Positions 27,975-37,518 of a stretch of DNA of 64,000 nucleotides are shown one piece after another (position 1 is the stretch's first letter; every line of letters starts with the position of its first letter). Position numbers and translations under genes: made by a program. Below the pieces are notes generated by a model that did not search any database, was not told the origin of the DNA, and saw only the letters and a list, made by a program, of their open reading frames with translations. Origin of the DNA: Colwellia hornerae. Lineage in GTDB: Bacteria > Pseudomonadota > Gammaproteobacteria > Enterobacterales > Alteromonadaceae. The DNA lies in NCBI RefSeq assembly GCF_007954355.1, contig NZ_VOLR01000005.1, positions 62,001 through 126,000 of the forward strand. The letters run 5' to 3'.

Positions 27975-28634
27975 CTAAGTTTTGTAAATATCTGATGGCT
28001 TAAGTTTTAACACTTTTCGTTTCGGTTTATCATCATCGTTAGGGCTTGCTTTAGTCGCATTGGGGTTTATGTATATTTTACTGACTTTCGGCTTGGCGGC
28101 TTGATAATCTTTTTTAGGTAGCTCTGCTTTTTTTACCGTTTCAACTTCACGCTTTGGGGTGAATTTTTCAGGACGGTTAACATGATATTTAGTATCTATG
28201 GCTTGAATAAAGTTTCTCAAAAACTGATCTTTACACGCGCGGTAATGTTTATGATCGGGCTTACGGAAAAATGCACTTAATTCAGGTTTAGTCATACGTA
28301 TACCCGAGGTAGACATCATATCGAGAACATCTTCTGCGCGCAGTGCTAACGCTATTTTTAATTTATTGAGCACAAGATTATTATTCATTCGTTTTTCAGC
28401 TGGCGGTGTTTCACCATCACGGGCGCCACGTTTGTCAATAATTAAACCGTTCAAAAAAGTTGCTAGCTGAACATCGCTACAGTTAACCACTTGTGGATCA
28501 TCTTCTTTTTTCAACCAATAACTGATTTGTTCACGACTTACCGTTAACTTTGCTAAATTAAATAGGTCGATCATCTTTTGATCATTAAAATTAAAGGTAT
28601 ATCTTAAACGACGTAAAACATCATTATTGGTCAC
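27975..28634 (-). CDS. yehS: YehS / DUF1456 protein with basic C-terminal extension
   Basis: A 219-residue protein made of two DUF1456 repeats (about 2-70 and 85-150) with the family motifs YWLKKEDD, FLNGLIIDKRGA, NNNLVLNKLKIAL and FFRKPDHKHYRACKDQFLR. The start is GTG 28634, with GGAGAG upstream and the expected N terminus TNNDVLRRLRYTF; a TTG four codons earlier is an alternative. After residue 150 it carries about 65 extra, Lys/Pro-rich residues absent from E. coli YehS. Function is unknown; it is divergent from mfd. Confidence 0.9.
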   Translation of the reverse strand: MTNNDVLRRLRYTFNFNDQKMIDLFNLAKLTVSREQISYWLKKEDDPQVVNCSDVQLATFLNGLIIDKRGARDGETPPAEKRMNNNLVLNKLKIALALRAEDVLDMMSTSGIRMTKPELSAFFRKPDHKHYRACKDQFLRNFIQAIDTKYHVNRPEKFTPKREVETVKKAELPKKDYQAAKPKVSKIYINPNATKASPNDDDKPKRKVLKLKPSDIYKT

Positions 28635-28812
28635 GAAACTCTCCAAAAAACACAGCAGGCTCTACCCAATGTAAAGCTGGGCCTTATTATATCACTATAG
28701 TTTTTTAAACAAAAAAGTATTTACTCGTTCTTAAAATTTAACCTTAACTCATGTTAAGATAATGCGCTGTTTTAGCGCGCCTTATTAACAATAATTATTT
28801 GATAGAGAAATC

Positions 28813-31800
28813 ATGAGTAAAACTGCTAGCTTATTTGAACCTGTATTAACTAAACGTCGTGGCAAACATGCTGATAAAAAGCATTGGACTAATTTACTAG
28901 GTAGTAGTGACACGCTAGCTATATACCATGGCGCTCTCAATGCCGACGCTCCGATGTTATTATTAACCAACGACACCCAGTCAGCATTGCGTTTTGAACA
29001 AGAATTAAAAAGTTTAAATAAAAAGCGCCAACTGCCTATTTGCTTATTTCCTGATTGGGAAACGTTGCCCTATGATACCTTTTCACCGCATCAAGATATT
29101 ATTTCCCAGCGACTAGCAACGCTTTACCAATTATCAAATATGAAAAATGGCATCATTATTGTGCCAGTTTCAACCTTATTACAACGCCTTGCGCCAACGC
29201 AGTATTTGCGTACAAATAGTTTGATCGTAAAAGTAGGTGATAAAAAAGACTTACATCAAATGCGACAAAATCTTGAAGCCAGTGGCTATCGCTGCGTAGA
29301 GCAAGTGATGGAGCATGGTGAATTCTCTGCACGCGGCGCAATTCTTGATTTGTTCCCGATGGGCTGTAAAACGCCGTTTCGCTTAGATTTTTTTGATGAT
29401 GAAATTGATGATATTCGCTTGTTCGATCCTGAAAACCAGCGTTCAAGTGATAAGATAAACGAAATAAATTTATTACCCGCACACGAATTTCCTACCGACG
29501 AAGCAGCAATAAGTTTATTTCGTCGTCAATACCGAGAAGAATTCCCAAATACCATCCATAAAGAGTCAATTTATCATCAGGTCAGTGATGGTATTTTGCC
29601 AGCAGGTATTGAATATTACCTCCCCTTGTTCTTTGAAGAAACGAGCACCTTGTGTGACTATTTAGGCGAAAATACCCGGATAATGCTCAGCGGCGATATT
29701 GATAAGGCTATTGAACAGTACTGGCTTGATATTGATTACCGATTTGAAGAACGTCGTTATGATCTGACTCGGCCATTATTAGCCCCCAAGAAACTCTTTT
29801 TAAATAGTGAAGAGTTTTATCGTGCCTTAAAACCTTTTGACCGAATTGCCATAGAAAAAGCGCCGGTAGCCTCCGCGTTACCAGCAACTGACAGTGACGA
29901 CATTGAAAAGTCAAAAGCCGGTTATATCCGTTTTGATGTCACGCCCTTACCTGATGTTACAGTTAATCATCAACTGAAACAGCCTTTTGAATTAATCAAT
30001 AATTTTATTCACGACAAAGCCACCCCAGATAAAATTTTATTTGTTGCCGAAAGCCAAGGCCGTCGAGAAAGTGTGTTGGAGCTATTAGAACGCAACCAGA
30101 TAAAGCCACAATATTTTGATGATATTGAAGGTTTTATCGCCAGCCCAAACAAACTCGGCATCACAGTAAATACGCTGAGCAGCGGCTTTATCTTTCAAAG
30201 TAAAGGCATCGCCAAGAAAAATGCCATTGCCTTAATCACTGAGGATGAACTCTTAGGAGAGCGGGTAAAACAAAGTCGCCGCCGCACCAAACAACAAAAT
30301 ATTCAAGCCGATGCTATTTTTAAAAACTTGGCCGAGCTTTCAATGGGCCAGCCTGTGGTCCATTTTGAGCATGGTATTGGCCGCTACATGGGCTTACAAA
30401 CCATTGAAAATAGTGGCATAACCACTGAGTTTCTGGTTTTAATTTACGCAGGCGAATCAAAGCTTTATGTACCAGTTGGCTCATTGCATTTAATTAGCCG
30501 TTATTCAGGCGCCGACGCAGAAAGTGCGCCGTTACATAAGTTAGGCAATGACACTTGGAGTAAAGCAAAACAAAAGGCCGCTGAAAAAGTGCGTGACGTG
30601 GCGGCTGAACTACTCGATATATACGCCAGCAGAGCCAGTAATAAAGGTTATCAATTCAAACGTGACAAAGCCGAGTATCAAGCTTTTTCAGACAGTTTCC
30701 CGTTTGAAGAAACCTTTGATCAAGAGCAAGCCATTAAAGCAGTAGTTTCTGATATGCTCAGCGATAAAGCCATGGACAGACTCGTTTGTGGTGATGTCGG
30801 TTTTGGTAAAACTGAAGTGGCGATGCGTGCCGCCTTTGTTGCCGTTAACGACGGCAAGCAAGTGGCTATCTTAGTGCCAACAACCTTGCTTGCCCAACAA
30901 CATTATGAAAACTTTCGCGACCGTTTTGCTAATTTACCAGTTGCTATCGAAGTATTGTCACGCTTTAAAACAGCCAAAGAGCAAAACGTTGTTATTGCCG
31001 ATGTTGAATCAGGCCAAATAGACATTCTTATTGGCACCCATAAGTTATTGCAAAATAGCATTAAATATAAAGATCTAGGTTTATTAGTGGTCGATGAAGA
31101 ACATAGATTTGGTGTAAAACAAAAAGAAAAAATCAAACAATTACGCAGTAATGTTGATATTTTAACATTGACCGCAACCCCTATTCCACGGACATTAAAT
31201 ATGGCGATGGGCGGCATGCGCGACTTATCGATTATTGCCACACCGCCGGCAAAACGCTTAGCGGTAAAAACCTTTGTTCGCGAACGTGACGATGCCCTTA
31301 TTCGTGAGTCTATTTTACGTGAAATCCTCCGTGGTGGTCAGGTTTACTTTTTACATAACAATGTTGATACCATAGATAAAACCGCCGCAGATATTCAAAA
31401 ACTGCTGCCAGAAGCAAAAGTAACCACAGCTCATGGACAAATGCGCGAACGTGAACTCGAACGCATTATGGGCGACTTCTATCACCAACGTTACAATGTC
31501 TTAGTTTGTACGACGATTATTGAAACAGGTATTGATGTGCCAACAGCTAATACCATTATTATGGACAGAGCCGACCATTTAGGGTTAGCGCAACTCCATC
31601 AATTACGAGGCCGAGTTGGTCGTTCTCATCATCAAGCTTATGCTTATTTATTAACGCCAGATGTTAAACGTATTACTAAAGATGCGAAAAAGCGTCTTGA
31701 AGCTATTGCGTCACTTGAAGATTTAGGCGCTGGCTTTACCTTGGCCACGCACGATTTAGAAATTCGTGGCGCTGGTGAATTATTGGGTGAGGGACAAAGT

Positions 31801-32352
31801 GGCTCAATGAGCCAAATTGGCTTTACCCTTTATATGGAAATGCTCGACCAAGCGGTTTCAGCATTAAAGCAAGGTAAACAGCTATCGCTTGAAAATATGA
31901 CTGCTAAGCAAACTGAAATTGAATTGCGGGTACCAGCACTGCTACCTGACGATTATATTTTTGATGTCAGTTTGCGATTAAGTATTTATAAACGTATCGC
32001 CAGTTGCGGTAATAAAAATGAACTTGACGAAATTCAAGTAGAATTAATTGACCGTTTTGGCTTATTACCGCAGGCCGCTAAGAATTTAGTCCATATTGCT
32101 AAGTTACGTTTAAAGGCCCAAAAAATAGGGGTTTCTCGCATTGAAGCAGGCCCAGCTGGAGGTTCTATTGAGTTTAGCGATGAGACAAAAGTTGATCCTA
32201 TGCTTATTATCGGTCTCATTCAGCAACAGCCAAAAGTTTATAAATTAGTCGGTGCTAATAAACTCCAGTTTAAAATTGCCACTGAAGACAGTAAGTCACG
32301 CTTTATTTTAGTAACAACTATGTTAAATGATTTAGTAAAAACGAAAAAATAA
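28813..32352 (+). CDS. mfd: Transcription-repair coupling factor
   Basis: A 1179-residue ATP-dependent DNA translocase that removes RNA polymerase stalled at lesions and recruits UvrA. Order: UvrB-like N-terminal domains (about 1-350), the RNA polymerase interaction domain (about 490-560, FEHGIGRYMGL), RecG-like helicase domains with Walker A GDVGFGKTE near residue 660 and DEEH near 760, TATPIPRTLNM, QLRGRVGRS, and the C-terminal UvrA-masking domain. Length is typical. Start ATG 28813. It is followed by csiV after 73 bases, an arrangement seen in Shewanella and Vibrio relatives. Confidence 0.98.
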   Translation: MSKTASLFEPVLTKRRGKHADKKHWTNLLGSSDTLAIYHGALNADAPMLLLTNDTQSALRFEQELKSLNKKRQLPICLFPDWETLPYDTFSPHQDIISQRLATLYQLSNMKNGIIIVPVSTLLQRLAPTQYLRTNSLIVKVGDKKDLHQMRQNLEASGYRCVEQVMEHGEFSARGAILDLFPMGCKTPFRLDFFDDEIDDIRLFDPENQRSSDKINEINLLPAHEFPTDEAAISLFRRQYREEFPNTIHKESIYHQVSDGILPAGIEYYLPLFFEETSTLCDYLGENTRIMLSGDIDKAIEQYWLDIDYRFEERRYDLTRPLLAPKKLFLNSEEFYRALKPFDRIAIEKAPVASALPATDSDDIEKSKAGYIRFDVTPLPDVTVNHQLKQPFELINNFIHDKATPDKILFVAESQGRRESVLELLERNQIKPQYFDDIEGFIASPNKLGITVNTLSSGFIFQSKGIAKKNAIALITEDELLGERVKQSRRRTKQQNIQADAIFKNLAELSMGQPVVHFEHGIGRYMGLQTIENSGITTEFLVLIYAGESKLYVPVGSLHLISRYSGADAESAPLHKLGNDTWSKAKQKAAEKVRDVAAELLDIYASRASNKGYQFKRDKAEYQAFSDSFPFEETFDQEQAIKAVVSDMLSDKAMDRLVCGDVGFGKTEVAMRAAFVAVNDGKQVAILVPTTLLAQQHYENFRDRFANLPVAIEVLSRFKTAKEQNVVIADVESGQIDILIGTHKLLQNSIKYKDLGLLVVDEEHRFGVKQKEKIKQLRSNVDILTLTATPIPRTLNMAMGGMRDLSIIATPPAKRLAVKTFVRERDDALIRESILREILRGGQVYFLHNNVDTIDKTAADIQKLLPEAKVTTAHGQMRERELERIMGDFYHQRYNVLVCTTIIETGIDVPTANTIIMDRADHLGLAQLHQLRGRVGRSHHQAYAYLLTPDVKRITKDAKKRLEAIASLEDLGAGFTLATHDLEIRGAGELLGEGQSGSMSQIGFTLYMEMLDQAVSALKQGKQLSLENMTAKQTEIELRVPALLPDDYIFDVSLRLSIYKRIASCGNKNELDEIQVELIDRFGLLPQAAKNLVHIAKLRLKAQKIGVSRIEAGPAGGSIEFSDETKVDPMLIIGLIQQQPKVYKLVGANKLQFKIATEDSKSRFILVTTMLNDLVKTKK

Positions 32353-32425
32353 CCGTAAGATAACAGAGTAGACTCAATGCCTTAGTTTACAATAACAAGG
32401 CAGGTTATAACTCTTTGGATGATTA

Positions 32426-33952
32426 ATGAAATTAAAACATTTAACGCTGCTCTGTGTAGCCTTAATATTTTCACCACAAACCCTTGCGGCTGATGAAGAC
32501 AATGCCGACCGCTGGTTTGAAGTGGAAGTGATCCTGTTTAGTCAATTAGGCGACAAAGCGCAATTAAAAGAGAAGTTTCCTAATAATACGGTTTTGCCCC
32601 AATATCGAACTATCATTGATTTGTTAGGCCCCTACCTTAATCCTGACATTGCCAGCTTAAAACAACAATTACCCCATTGTGATAATCCTACTTATGCCCA
32701 ATCACTCCTTGAGCAAGCGATAACGGCCATAAAAGAGCAACCTTACTATGTTGCTAAAAGCTTAGCTGAATTACAAATACTTTCAGCCCAAACTATAGAC
32801 GAGTCGTTAACAGCGTCATCAATAGCAAAATTTAGCGATGGCACATATAAACAAGTGGCTTTAGACAATATAGATGATAGCCAAGCACCAATAAATAGTT
32901 CATTAAAAGCAGATAACAGCAGCTTAGCTATCCCGTTACCACAACAAGTGATGAGTAAAAAAGAATTAACACAACGCTTAATGTTACTTGAGGAAGCCGC
33001 GGCTGAATTTTCAACCACCCCCTTAACTTATGCCAACCAAACCGCCTCATTTACCGATGGTATCTGTACTATTTCTGTAGAGGAATTTCAGCATTTAAAT
33101 CAATCAACCAATAGCTACGTTTATCAAAGTTATAACGCTTTTAATATTGATGAGGTGCCGCCTACTATTAATAATATTGAAGATATCTATAGCGATGAAG
33201 ACTACTTACTTAATAAAGAATCATTACAACTTGACGATATTGTTAAAGAAATAGCCCGCAGTAGAAATTTCAAACCATTACTGCATTTTGGCTGGCGTCA
33301 AAAAACAAAAACCAAAAAATTGGCTGTGCCACTGAAAGTTATTGCCGGTGAAAATTTTGCTCAGCAATACCAAAATGAATTACAACAATTTCAACAACAA
33401 CAACAACGTAAAGAAGCACAAAGACAAGAAGTGGCCTTGAATAACGCTTTATACAAAGATAACCCAGATAAAATAGCAGGGTCAGAAAAAGCAGTAAAAG
33501 AAAAAATAATGACAGAACGTTTACAAGAGCTGCTGATAAAACTGCCCAACTTACCTGCTGAGACAAAAGGTTTACTCGCTGAAATAGAGCAAGACATAGC
33601 CAATACCGAGGCAATTTTCCACGCGACAACTGTGCAAACAGCCCCGGTTAAACCACCTCAGGATTGGACACTTGACGGTTTTATTAAAGTGGAAGTTGAT
33701 TTTTATTTGCACATTACCGCTGATCTTAACGTGATGAATATGTCGTTAGCCGAACAAGCAACACAAAAATTATTGCCTCGCGATAAAACGCAACCATTGG
33801 CAGCCTTGAAAACCGTAAATTTTAAGCAAGACCGACGTGTTAGAAGTACCGAAATACACTATTTTGATCATCCTTATATCGGCATGATTATTCGTATTTT
33901 ACCTTATGAAAAACCCATTAAAGAAGTTGAAGAGTCAACTTCAGTTAACTAA
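32426..33952 (+). CDS. csiV: CsiV-family periplasmic protein
   Basis: A 508-residue exported protein with signal peptide (HLTLLCVALIFSPQTLA) cleaved near residue 21. The N-terminal WFEVEVILFSQ and the C-terminal beta-rich block (VEVDFYLHITADLNVMN, then EIHYFDHPYIGMIIRILPY) are CsiV signatures. In Vibrio cholerae, CsiV binds peptidoglycan and is required for canavanine/D-arginine tolerance. The middle is long, Ala/Gln-rich and poorly conserved, with a poly-Gln run (about 317-325) from CAA repeats. It probably shares a transcript with mfd and the DUF1244 gene. Confidence 0.85.
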   Translation: MKLKHLTLLCVALIFSPQTLAADEDNADRWFEVEVILFSQLGDKAQLKEKFPNNTVLPQYRTIIDLLGPYLNPDIASLKQQLPHCDNPTYAQSLLEQAITAIKEQPYYVAKSLAELQILSAQTIDESLTASSIAKFSDGTYKQVALDNIDDSQAPINSSLKADNSSLAIPLPQQVMSKKELTQRLMLLEEAAAEFSTTPLTYANQTASFTDGICTISVEEFQHLNQSTNSYVYQSYNAFNIDEVPPTINNIEDIYSDEDYLLNKESLQLDDIVKEIARSRNFKPLLHFGWRQKTKTKKLAVPLKVIAGENFAQQYQNELQQFQQQQQRKEAQRQEVALNNALYKDNPDKIAGSEKAVKEKIMTERLQELLIKLPNLPAETKGLLAEIEQDIANTEAIFHATTVQTAPVKPPQDWTLDGFIKVEVDFYLHITADLNVMNMSLAEQATQKLLPRDKTQPLAALKTVNFKQDRRVRSTEIHYFDHPYIGMIIRILPYEKPIKEVEESTSVN

Positions 33953-33960
33953 ATAAAGAG

Positions 33961-34254
33961 ATGAATATGGACAAAGAAATAGAAATACAAGCCGCTGTTT
34001 TTCGTCGTTTACTTGCTCACTTAGACAGCCGAAAAGATGTGCAAAATATTGAATTAATGAATTTAGCGAGTTTTTGTCGTAACTGTTTTTCTAAATGGAC
34101 CGTTGCAGAGGCAGAGAAGTTAGGCGTTGAAGTAGATATAGAAACTGCTCGTCAGCAAGTTTATGGTATGCCTTATAGCGAATGGAAAGAAAAACACCAA
34201 CTGCCTGCAACAGCAGAGCAAATGGAAAAATTTAATCAGTTACAAAAGAAGTAA
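33961..34254 (+). CDS. DUF1244 protein
   Basis: A 97-residue (or 95, from ATG 33967) small helical protein of the DUF1244 family, widely found in proteobacteria and of unknown role. The signature is LMNLASFCRNCFSKW followed by YGMPYSEWK. It begins eight bases after csiV and is probably cotranscribed with it. The Cys pair (FCRNCF) is conserved and may bind a metal. Confidence 0.88.
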   Translation: MNMDKEIEIQAAVFRRLLAHLDSRKDVQNIELMNLASFCRNCFSKWTVAEAEKLGVEVDIETARQQVYGMPYSEWKEKHQLPATAEQMEKFNQLQKK

Positions 34255-34261
34255 AGCGTAA

Positions 34262-34597
34262 TTAAATTTTAACTGATATTGCATATTGAGTCGTTCGGCG
34301 ATCATTTCTGTCGCGTGACTCTAACCAACGCCCGCGTTTATTTTTTAAATGGCGACGATCGGCAGATGAGCGGCGTTCAGGTCCTGTCCAAAGCATTTTT
34401 TTTATCCTAAGACCGTTTTCAGTATCACCAGCTACATTGGGCAGACTTACTGCTGAGTTCATTTGACGATTATATTTATTAGCTTGGCGTTTATCTTTTT
34501 TTGATTGAGCGATTTTTACTTGATTGGCCGCAGGCAATAAGTCTATCAGTACATCCACTTTAGTTGTCCATTCATTGGTTATTGTCTTGTTGTACAT
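34262..34597 (-). CDS. Small basic protein of unknown function
   Basis: A 111-residue hydrophilic protein, not recognised. The C-terminal half is rich in Arg/Asp with a patterned segment GPERRSSADRRHLKNKRGRW and a final RDRNDRR, a motif style seen in several small gammaproteobacterial hypotheticals; it might contact nucleic acid. It converges on the DUF1244 gene with seven bases between stops. No strong ribosome-binding site is seen, but codon use and length support a real gene. Confidence 0.6.
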   Translation of the reverse strand: MYNKTITNEWTTKVDVLIDLLPAANQVKIAQSKKDKRQANKYNRQMNSAVSLPNVAGDTENGLRIKKMLWTGPERRSSADRRHLKNKRGRWLESRDRNDRRTTQYAISVKI

Positions 34598-34681
34598 TTA
34601 ATCGGCAACTAAGAGTAAAAGTTTAATTTTTTATATAAATAGTGCAATTAAGCTAACCGGCTATTATTTACCGCTATGATT

Positions 34682-34695
34682 TTGATACAAATCAA
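34682..34695. promoter_or_regulatory. Perfect FNR/Crp-family box (TTGAT-N4-ATCAA)
   Basis: TTGATACAAATCAA matches the FNR consensus at all ten defined positions. It lies 83 bases before the DUF2189 gene. If the site is centred at -41.5, TTTAAA (34718-34723) falls where a -10 element would be, the class II activator geometry. It could also repress the divergent small gene. Confidence 0.6.
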
Positions 34696-34777
34696 ATAGA
34701 TGTTCTTCAGCAACCCATTTAAAAACATGCTCAGGTAAAATGCTGTTATCGTTATAAGTAAATAAAGACTCAGTATT

Positions 34778-35530
34778 ATGGATAAACCCACGCCATCAAT
34801 AAAAAAATGGTTAGCATTTGGCTGGTCAAGTTTCATGAAAACTAAAACCATCAGTATAGTATTTAGCAGCTTTTTTTGCATTATTGCGGGGCTACTCTAT
34901 TGGTTATTATTACGCATTGATGCCGATTTAGTTATCTTTCCTTTTATCGCCGGTTTTTTTATTGTTGCTCCTATTCTTATTATTGGTTTTCAACAAGTTG
35001 CAAGTCTATTAGAAAAAGACAAAACACCTATGTTTAAAGACTTAATTGCGCTTAATGGACAACAAAATAAAGGTATTTGGTTTTTAATCTTTATTTTATC
35101 CTTGTGTTATTTTATTTGGATAACCGATGCCTTAGTCATCTACGGACTGTATTTTGGCATAGAACCCTTACCCCTAGACCAGGCTTTCATCACTGATCCA
35201 GCGTTAAGAGAATCATTACTTTGGTTTTTACTTTACAGTGGTTTGATAGGTTGGGTAACCGCAGTGATTGGCTTTTTACTCGGTGTGTTTTCTATACCCT
35301 TGATTATTCATCAACAGCTAAATTTTGTTGATGCGGTAAGCATTAGTGTTAAAACGGTCTTTAAACATAAAAAATTAATGTTTAAATGGGCACTAACGCT
35401 AGTAATGATAACGTCATTAACCTTAGTGATAGCGCTACCGCTATTAATTATTGTCTTTCCTGTATTGGGTTATGCCAGCTATGCTGTCTATGCTGACTTG
35501 TTAATCAACAAGGATAATAGCCAGCGATGA
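34778..35530 (+). CDS. DUF2189 integral membrane protein
   Basis: A 250-residue polytopic protein with about six hydrophobic segments (roughly 28-48, 53-78, 100-125, 146-172, 205-230 plus a shorter one) and a short polar N terminus. It matches the DUF2189 family (predicted inner-membrane, function unknown) by its opening WLAFGWSSFMK, the FPFIAGFFIVAPILIIGF segment and conserved helix spacing. It is monocistronic and placed behind a perfect FNR-type box, suggesting oxygen-responsive expression. Confidence 0.8.
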   Translation: MDKPTPSIKKWLAFGWSSFMKTKTISIVFSSFFCIIAGLLYWLLLRIDADLVIFPFIAGFFIVAPILIIGFQQVASLLEKDKTPMFKDLIALNGQQNKGIWFLIFILSLCYFIWITDALVIYGLYFGIEPLPLDQAFITDPALRESLLWFLLYSGLIGWVTAVIGFLLGVFSIPLIIHQQLNFVDAVSISVKTVFKHKKLMFKWALTLVMITSLTLVIALPLLIIVFPVLGYASYAVYADLLINKDNSQR

Positions 35531-35556
35531 TCTCAACAGTAAAGGAAGTTAGCTAG

Positions 35557-36252
35557 CTAAAAGCTATTTACCTCGGCATCTGTTAAATAGCGCCACATAC
35601 CTAGTTCAATATCTAAGTTAATCTTGCCTATTTGCTGACGGTGTAAAGCAACCACTTTGTTGCCAACCGCGGCAAACATTCGCTTAACTTGATGGTATTT
35701 ACCTTCGGTGATAGTCAGTAATACTTCTTTTTCATTGAGTATTTCTAGTTTAGCCGGCAGAGTCAGTTGCTCTTCTCCTTGTAACTGTAATCCAGCGGTA
35801 AAACGCTCAATGAGCTCAGCTGACTTTTCAGGTAATATCGCATTACGTAAATTAACGCGGTAAACCTTAGCGCAGTCTTTTTTTGGTGAAATAATATTAT
35901 GCGACCAACGGCCATCATCGGTGACTAATACTAAACCTGTGGTATCAGCGTCTAAGCGCCCAGCAATGTGAAGATCAAATACTTTGTCCACTTCAATGTA
36001 ATTAAGTAAAGACGGATAGACTTCATCGATATTGCTGCAAATAGTATCTAAGGGTTTATGCATCATAATATAGCGAGAAGTCCGCGCCGTGAGCGCTTCA
36101 CCGTTAACAGTAACGCTGTTATTTTCATGCACTTGTGTCGCTGCATTTTTTATCACTTCACCATTAACTCGAACATCGCCCATTTTAAGCAACTTTTTCG
36201 CTTCACTTCGGGTCAGTTCAGTGCTCTTACATATAAATTTATCAATACGCAT
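35557..36252 (-). CDS. rsuA: 16S rRNA pseudouridine(516) synthase
   Basis: A 231-residue enzyme that modifies U516 of 16S rRNA. The N-terminal S4 domain (about 1-55) opens MRIDKFICKSTELTRSEAKK; the catalytic Asp101 lies in GRLDADTTGLVL; the C-terminal EGKYHQVKRMFAAVGNKV motif is typical of the RsuA branch and separates it from RluB/E/F. Start ATG 36252. It converges on the DUF2189 gene. Confidence 0.93.
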   Translation of the reverse strand: MRIDKFICKSTELTRSEAKKLLKMGDVRVNGEVIKNAATQVHENNSVTVNGEALTARTSRYIMMHKPLDTICSNIDEVYPSLLNYIEVDKVFDLHIAGRLDADTTGLVLVTDDGRWSHNIISPKKDCAKVYRVNLRNAILPEKSAELIERFTAGLQLQGEEQLTLPAKLEILNEKEVLLTITEGKYHQVKRMFAAVGNKVVALHRQQIGKINLDIELGMWRYLTDAEVNSF

Positions 36253-36495
36253 GGTTAATTAGGTTCAGTGTTTAGTCATTATAAGTATCGCTATTATCCT
36301 TTATAGCCAGTAAGAATCAACTAAGAAAAATAAAAAGCCGGTCAGCAAAATGAATAACACGGTTTTTAAAAAGTACATATTAGGTTAATAAGTCAATATT
36401 GCTTTTTTACCAGCTTAAAAAGTGAGCAAAACTGATTAATACACTCACCATTTTATCGCTATTGAAGGTGACTATTTACAGCATAAAATCCGATA

Positions 36496-37377
36496 TCATG
36501 CTAAGGACATGCCGGCAATCTTATGCCAGTAACCATTACACTCTTCAACACTATTTAGTGGATAATGTTTAGCTTGGCCAAGCTGTTCTTTAAAGGAAGA
36601 TATCTTAGTAAAGGCATCCACACTGTCTGCACTTATACGGACAATATCGACGCCTATTTCCGCCATATCTGGTACTTCATTAATTAAGTTATATTGATAG
36701 CCCGACATTGTTTGTATACCATTTAAGACAAAGACACGTTCACCTTCACGACTGTTCATTTTCCTGCCTAATGGGTATTTAATGCAACAAAGTTCGCAAT
36801 TGTCTTTAGCTTTGTCTTCTGAACGAGCGGTAAAACAACGAGCAGAATAAGCCAGTGGCATATAACCCCAAGCAAAAATTTCACACTCAAATTGTGAACG
36901 AACATTATCTTCCTCTGCCTGTATTAGTAGTGTTTTCAGCCAATCGCCTGATAATTCAACAGGCATAACCCAACGACTCATACCTTGCTTAATTAAGACT
37001 TTCAATGTTGATAAGTTATAACAATTGATTGCTGGCCCCGCAACAAATGGCATTTTCAGCTGATGCATAATTTGTACAGCGCTAAGGTCATTCGCTTCAA
37101 TGAGCAGTTCGCCATTATCACAAAGCTTTCGCATGGTTTGTATTTCAGTAGAGGACTCAAGTAAAGTCATGGTAGATAAAACGATTTCTTTATCAAGGTC
37201 ACCCGCCAAGTCTTTTGCTAAGCCTATCCAATCTTTAGCTCGCAACTGGCGGCGTTTAGAGCAGACGGTTTCACCTAAATAAATAATATCCGCTGCGCTA
37301 TTTTTAGCTTGTTGATAATAAGATTCCACTTCAGCTTTTGGCCAAAAAAACTGACTAGGTCCAAGAGAAAATTTCAT
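36496..37377 (-). CDS. ubiV: UbiV, oxygen-independent ubiquinone hydroxylation protein
   Basis: A 293-residue U32-peptidase-like protein that, with UbiU, performs O2-independent hydroxylations of the ubiquinone ring. The start is ATG 37377 ([14 protein letters not shown], aligned with E. coli YhbV); a longer reading of 16 codons is not supported. The [4Fe-4S] ligand cysteines are visible: Cys39 in GETVCSKRR, Cys181 in [12 protein letters not shown], Cys194 and Cys198 in [20 protein letters not shown] is the C-terminal family motif. It is 141 bases downstream of ubiU in the same direction, so the two probably form one operon. Confidence 0.95.
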   Translation of the reverse strand: MKFSLGPSQFFWPKAEVESYYQQAKNSAADIIYLGETVCSKRRQLRAKDWIGLAKDLAGDLDKEIVLSTMTLLESSTEIQTMRKLCDNGELLIEANDLSAVQIMHQLKMPFVAGPAINCYNLSTLKVLIKQGMSRWVMPVELSGDWLKTLLIQAEEDNVRSQFECEIFAWGYMPLAYSARCFTARSEDKAKDNCELCCIKYPLGRKMNSREGERVFVLNGIQTMSGYQYNLINEVPDMAEIGVDIVRISADSVDAFTKISSFKEQLGQAKHYPLNSVEECNGYWHKIAGMSLA

Positions 37378-37518
37378 AGTGTTTCCAATTTTTATTTTAC
37401 TGTTTGACATTAGGCTATCGTGCAAAGTAAGTTCTTTTAACTGCCGTTATTAATGCCTATGCAAATAATGGCAAGCTATGAGCATGGATAAACGCATATT
37501 TAGCACTAAGCGCTTACC

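Noticed and set aside
32353-32425. TGCCTT/AAGGCA hairpin between mfd and csiV as a terminator
   Set aside because: Only a 6-bp stem with a long loop and no T run.
34648-34881. Minus-strand 77-codon hydrophobic ORF
   Set aside because: Overlaps the start of the DUF2189 gene and the FNR-type box, and has no family resemblance.
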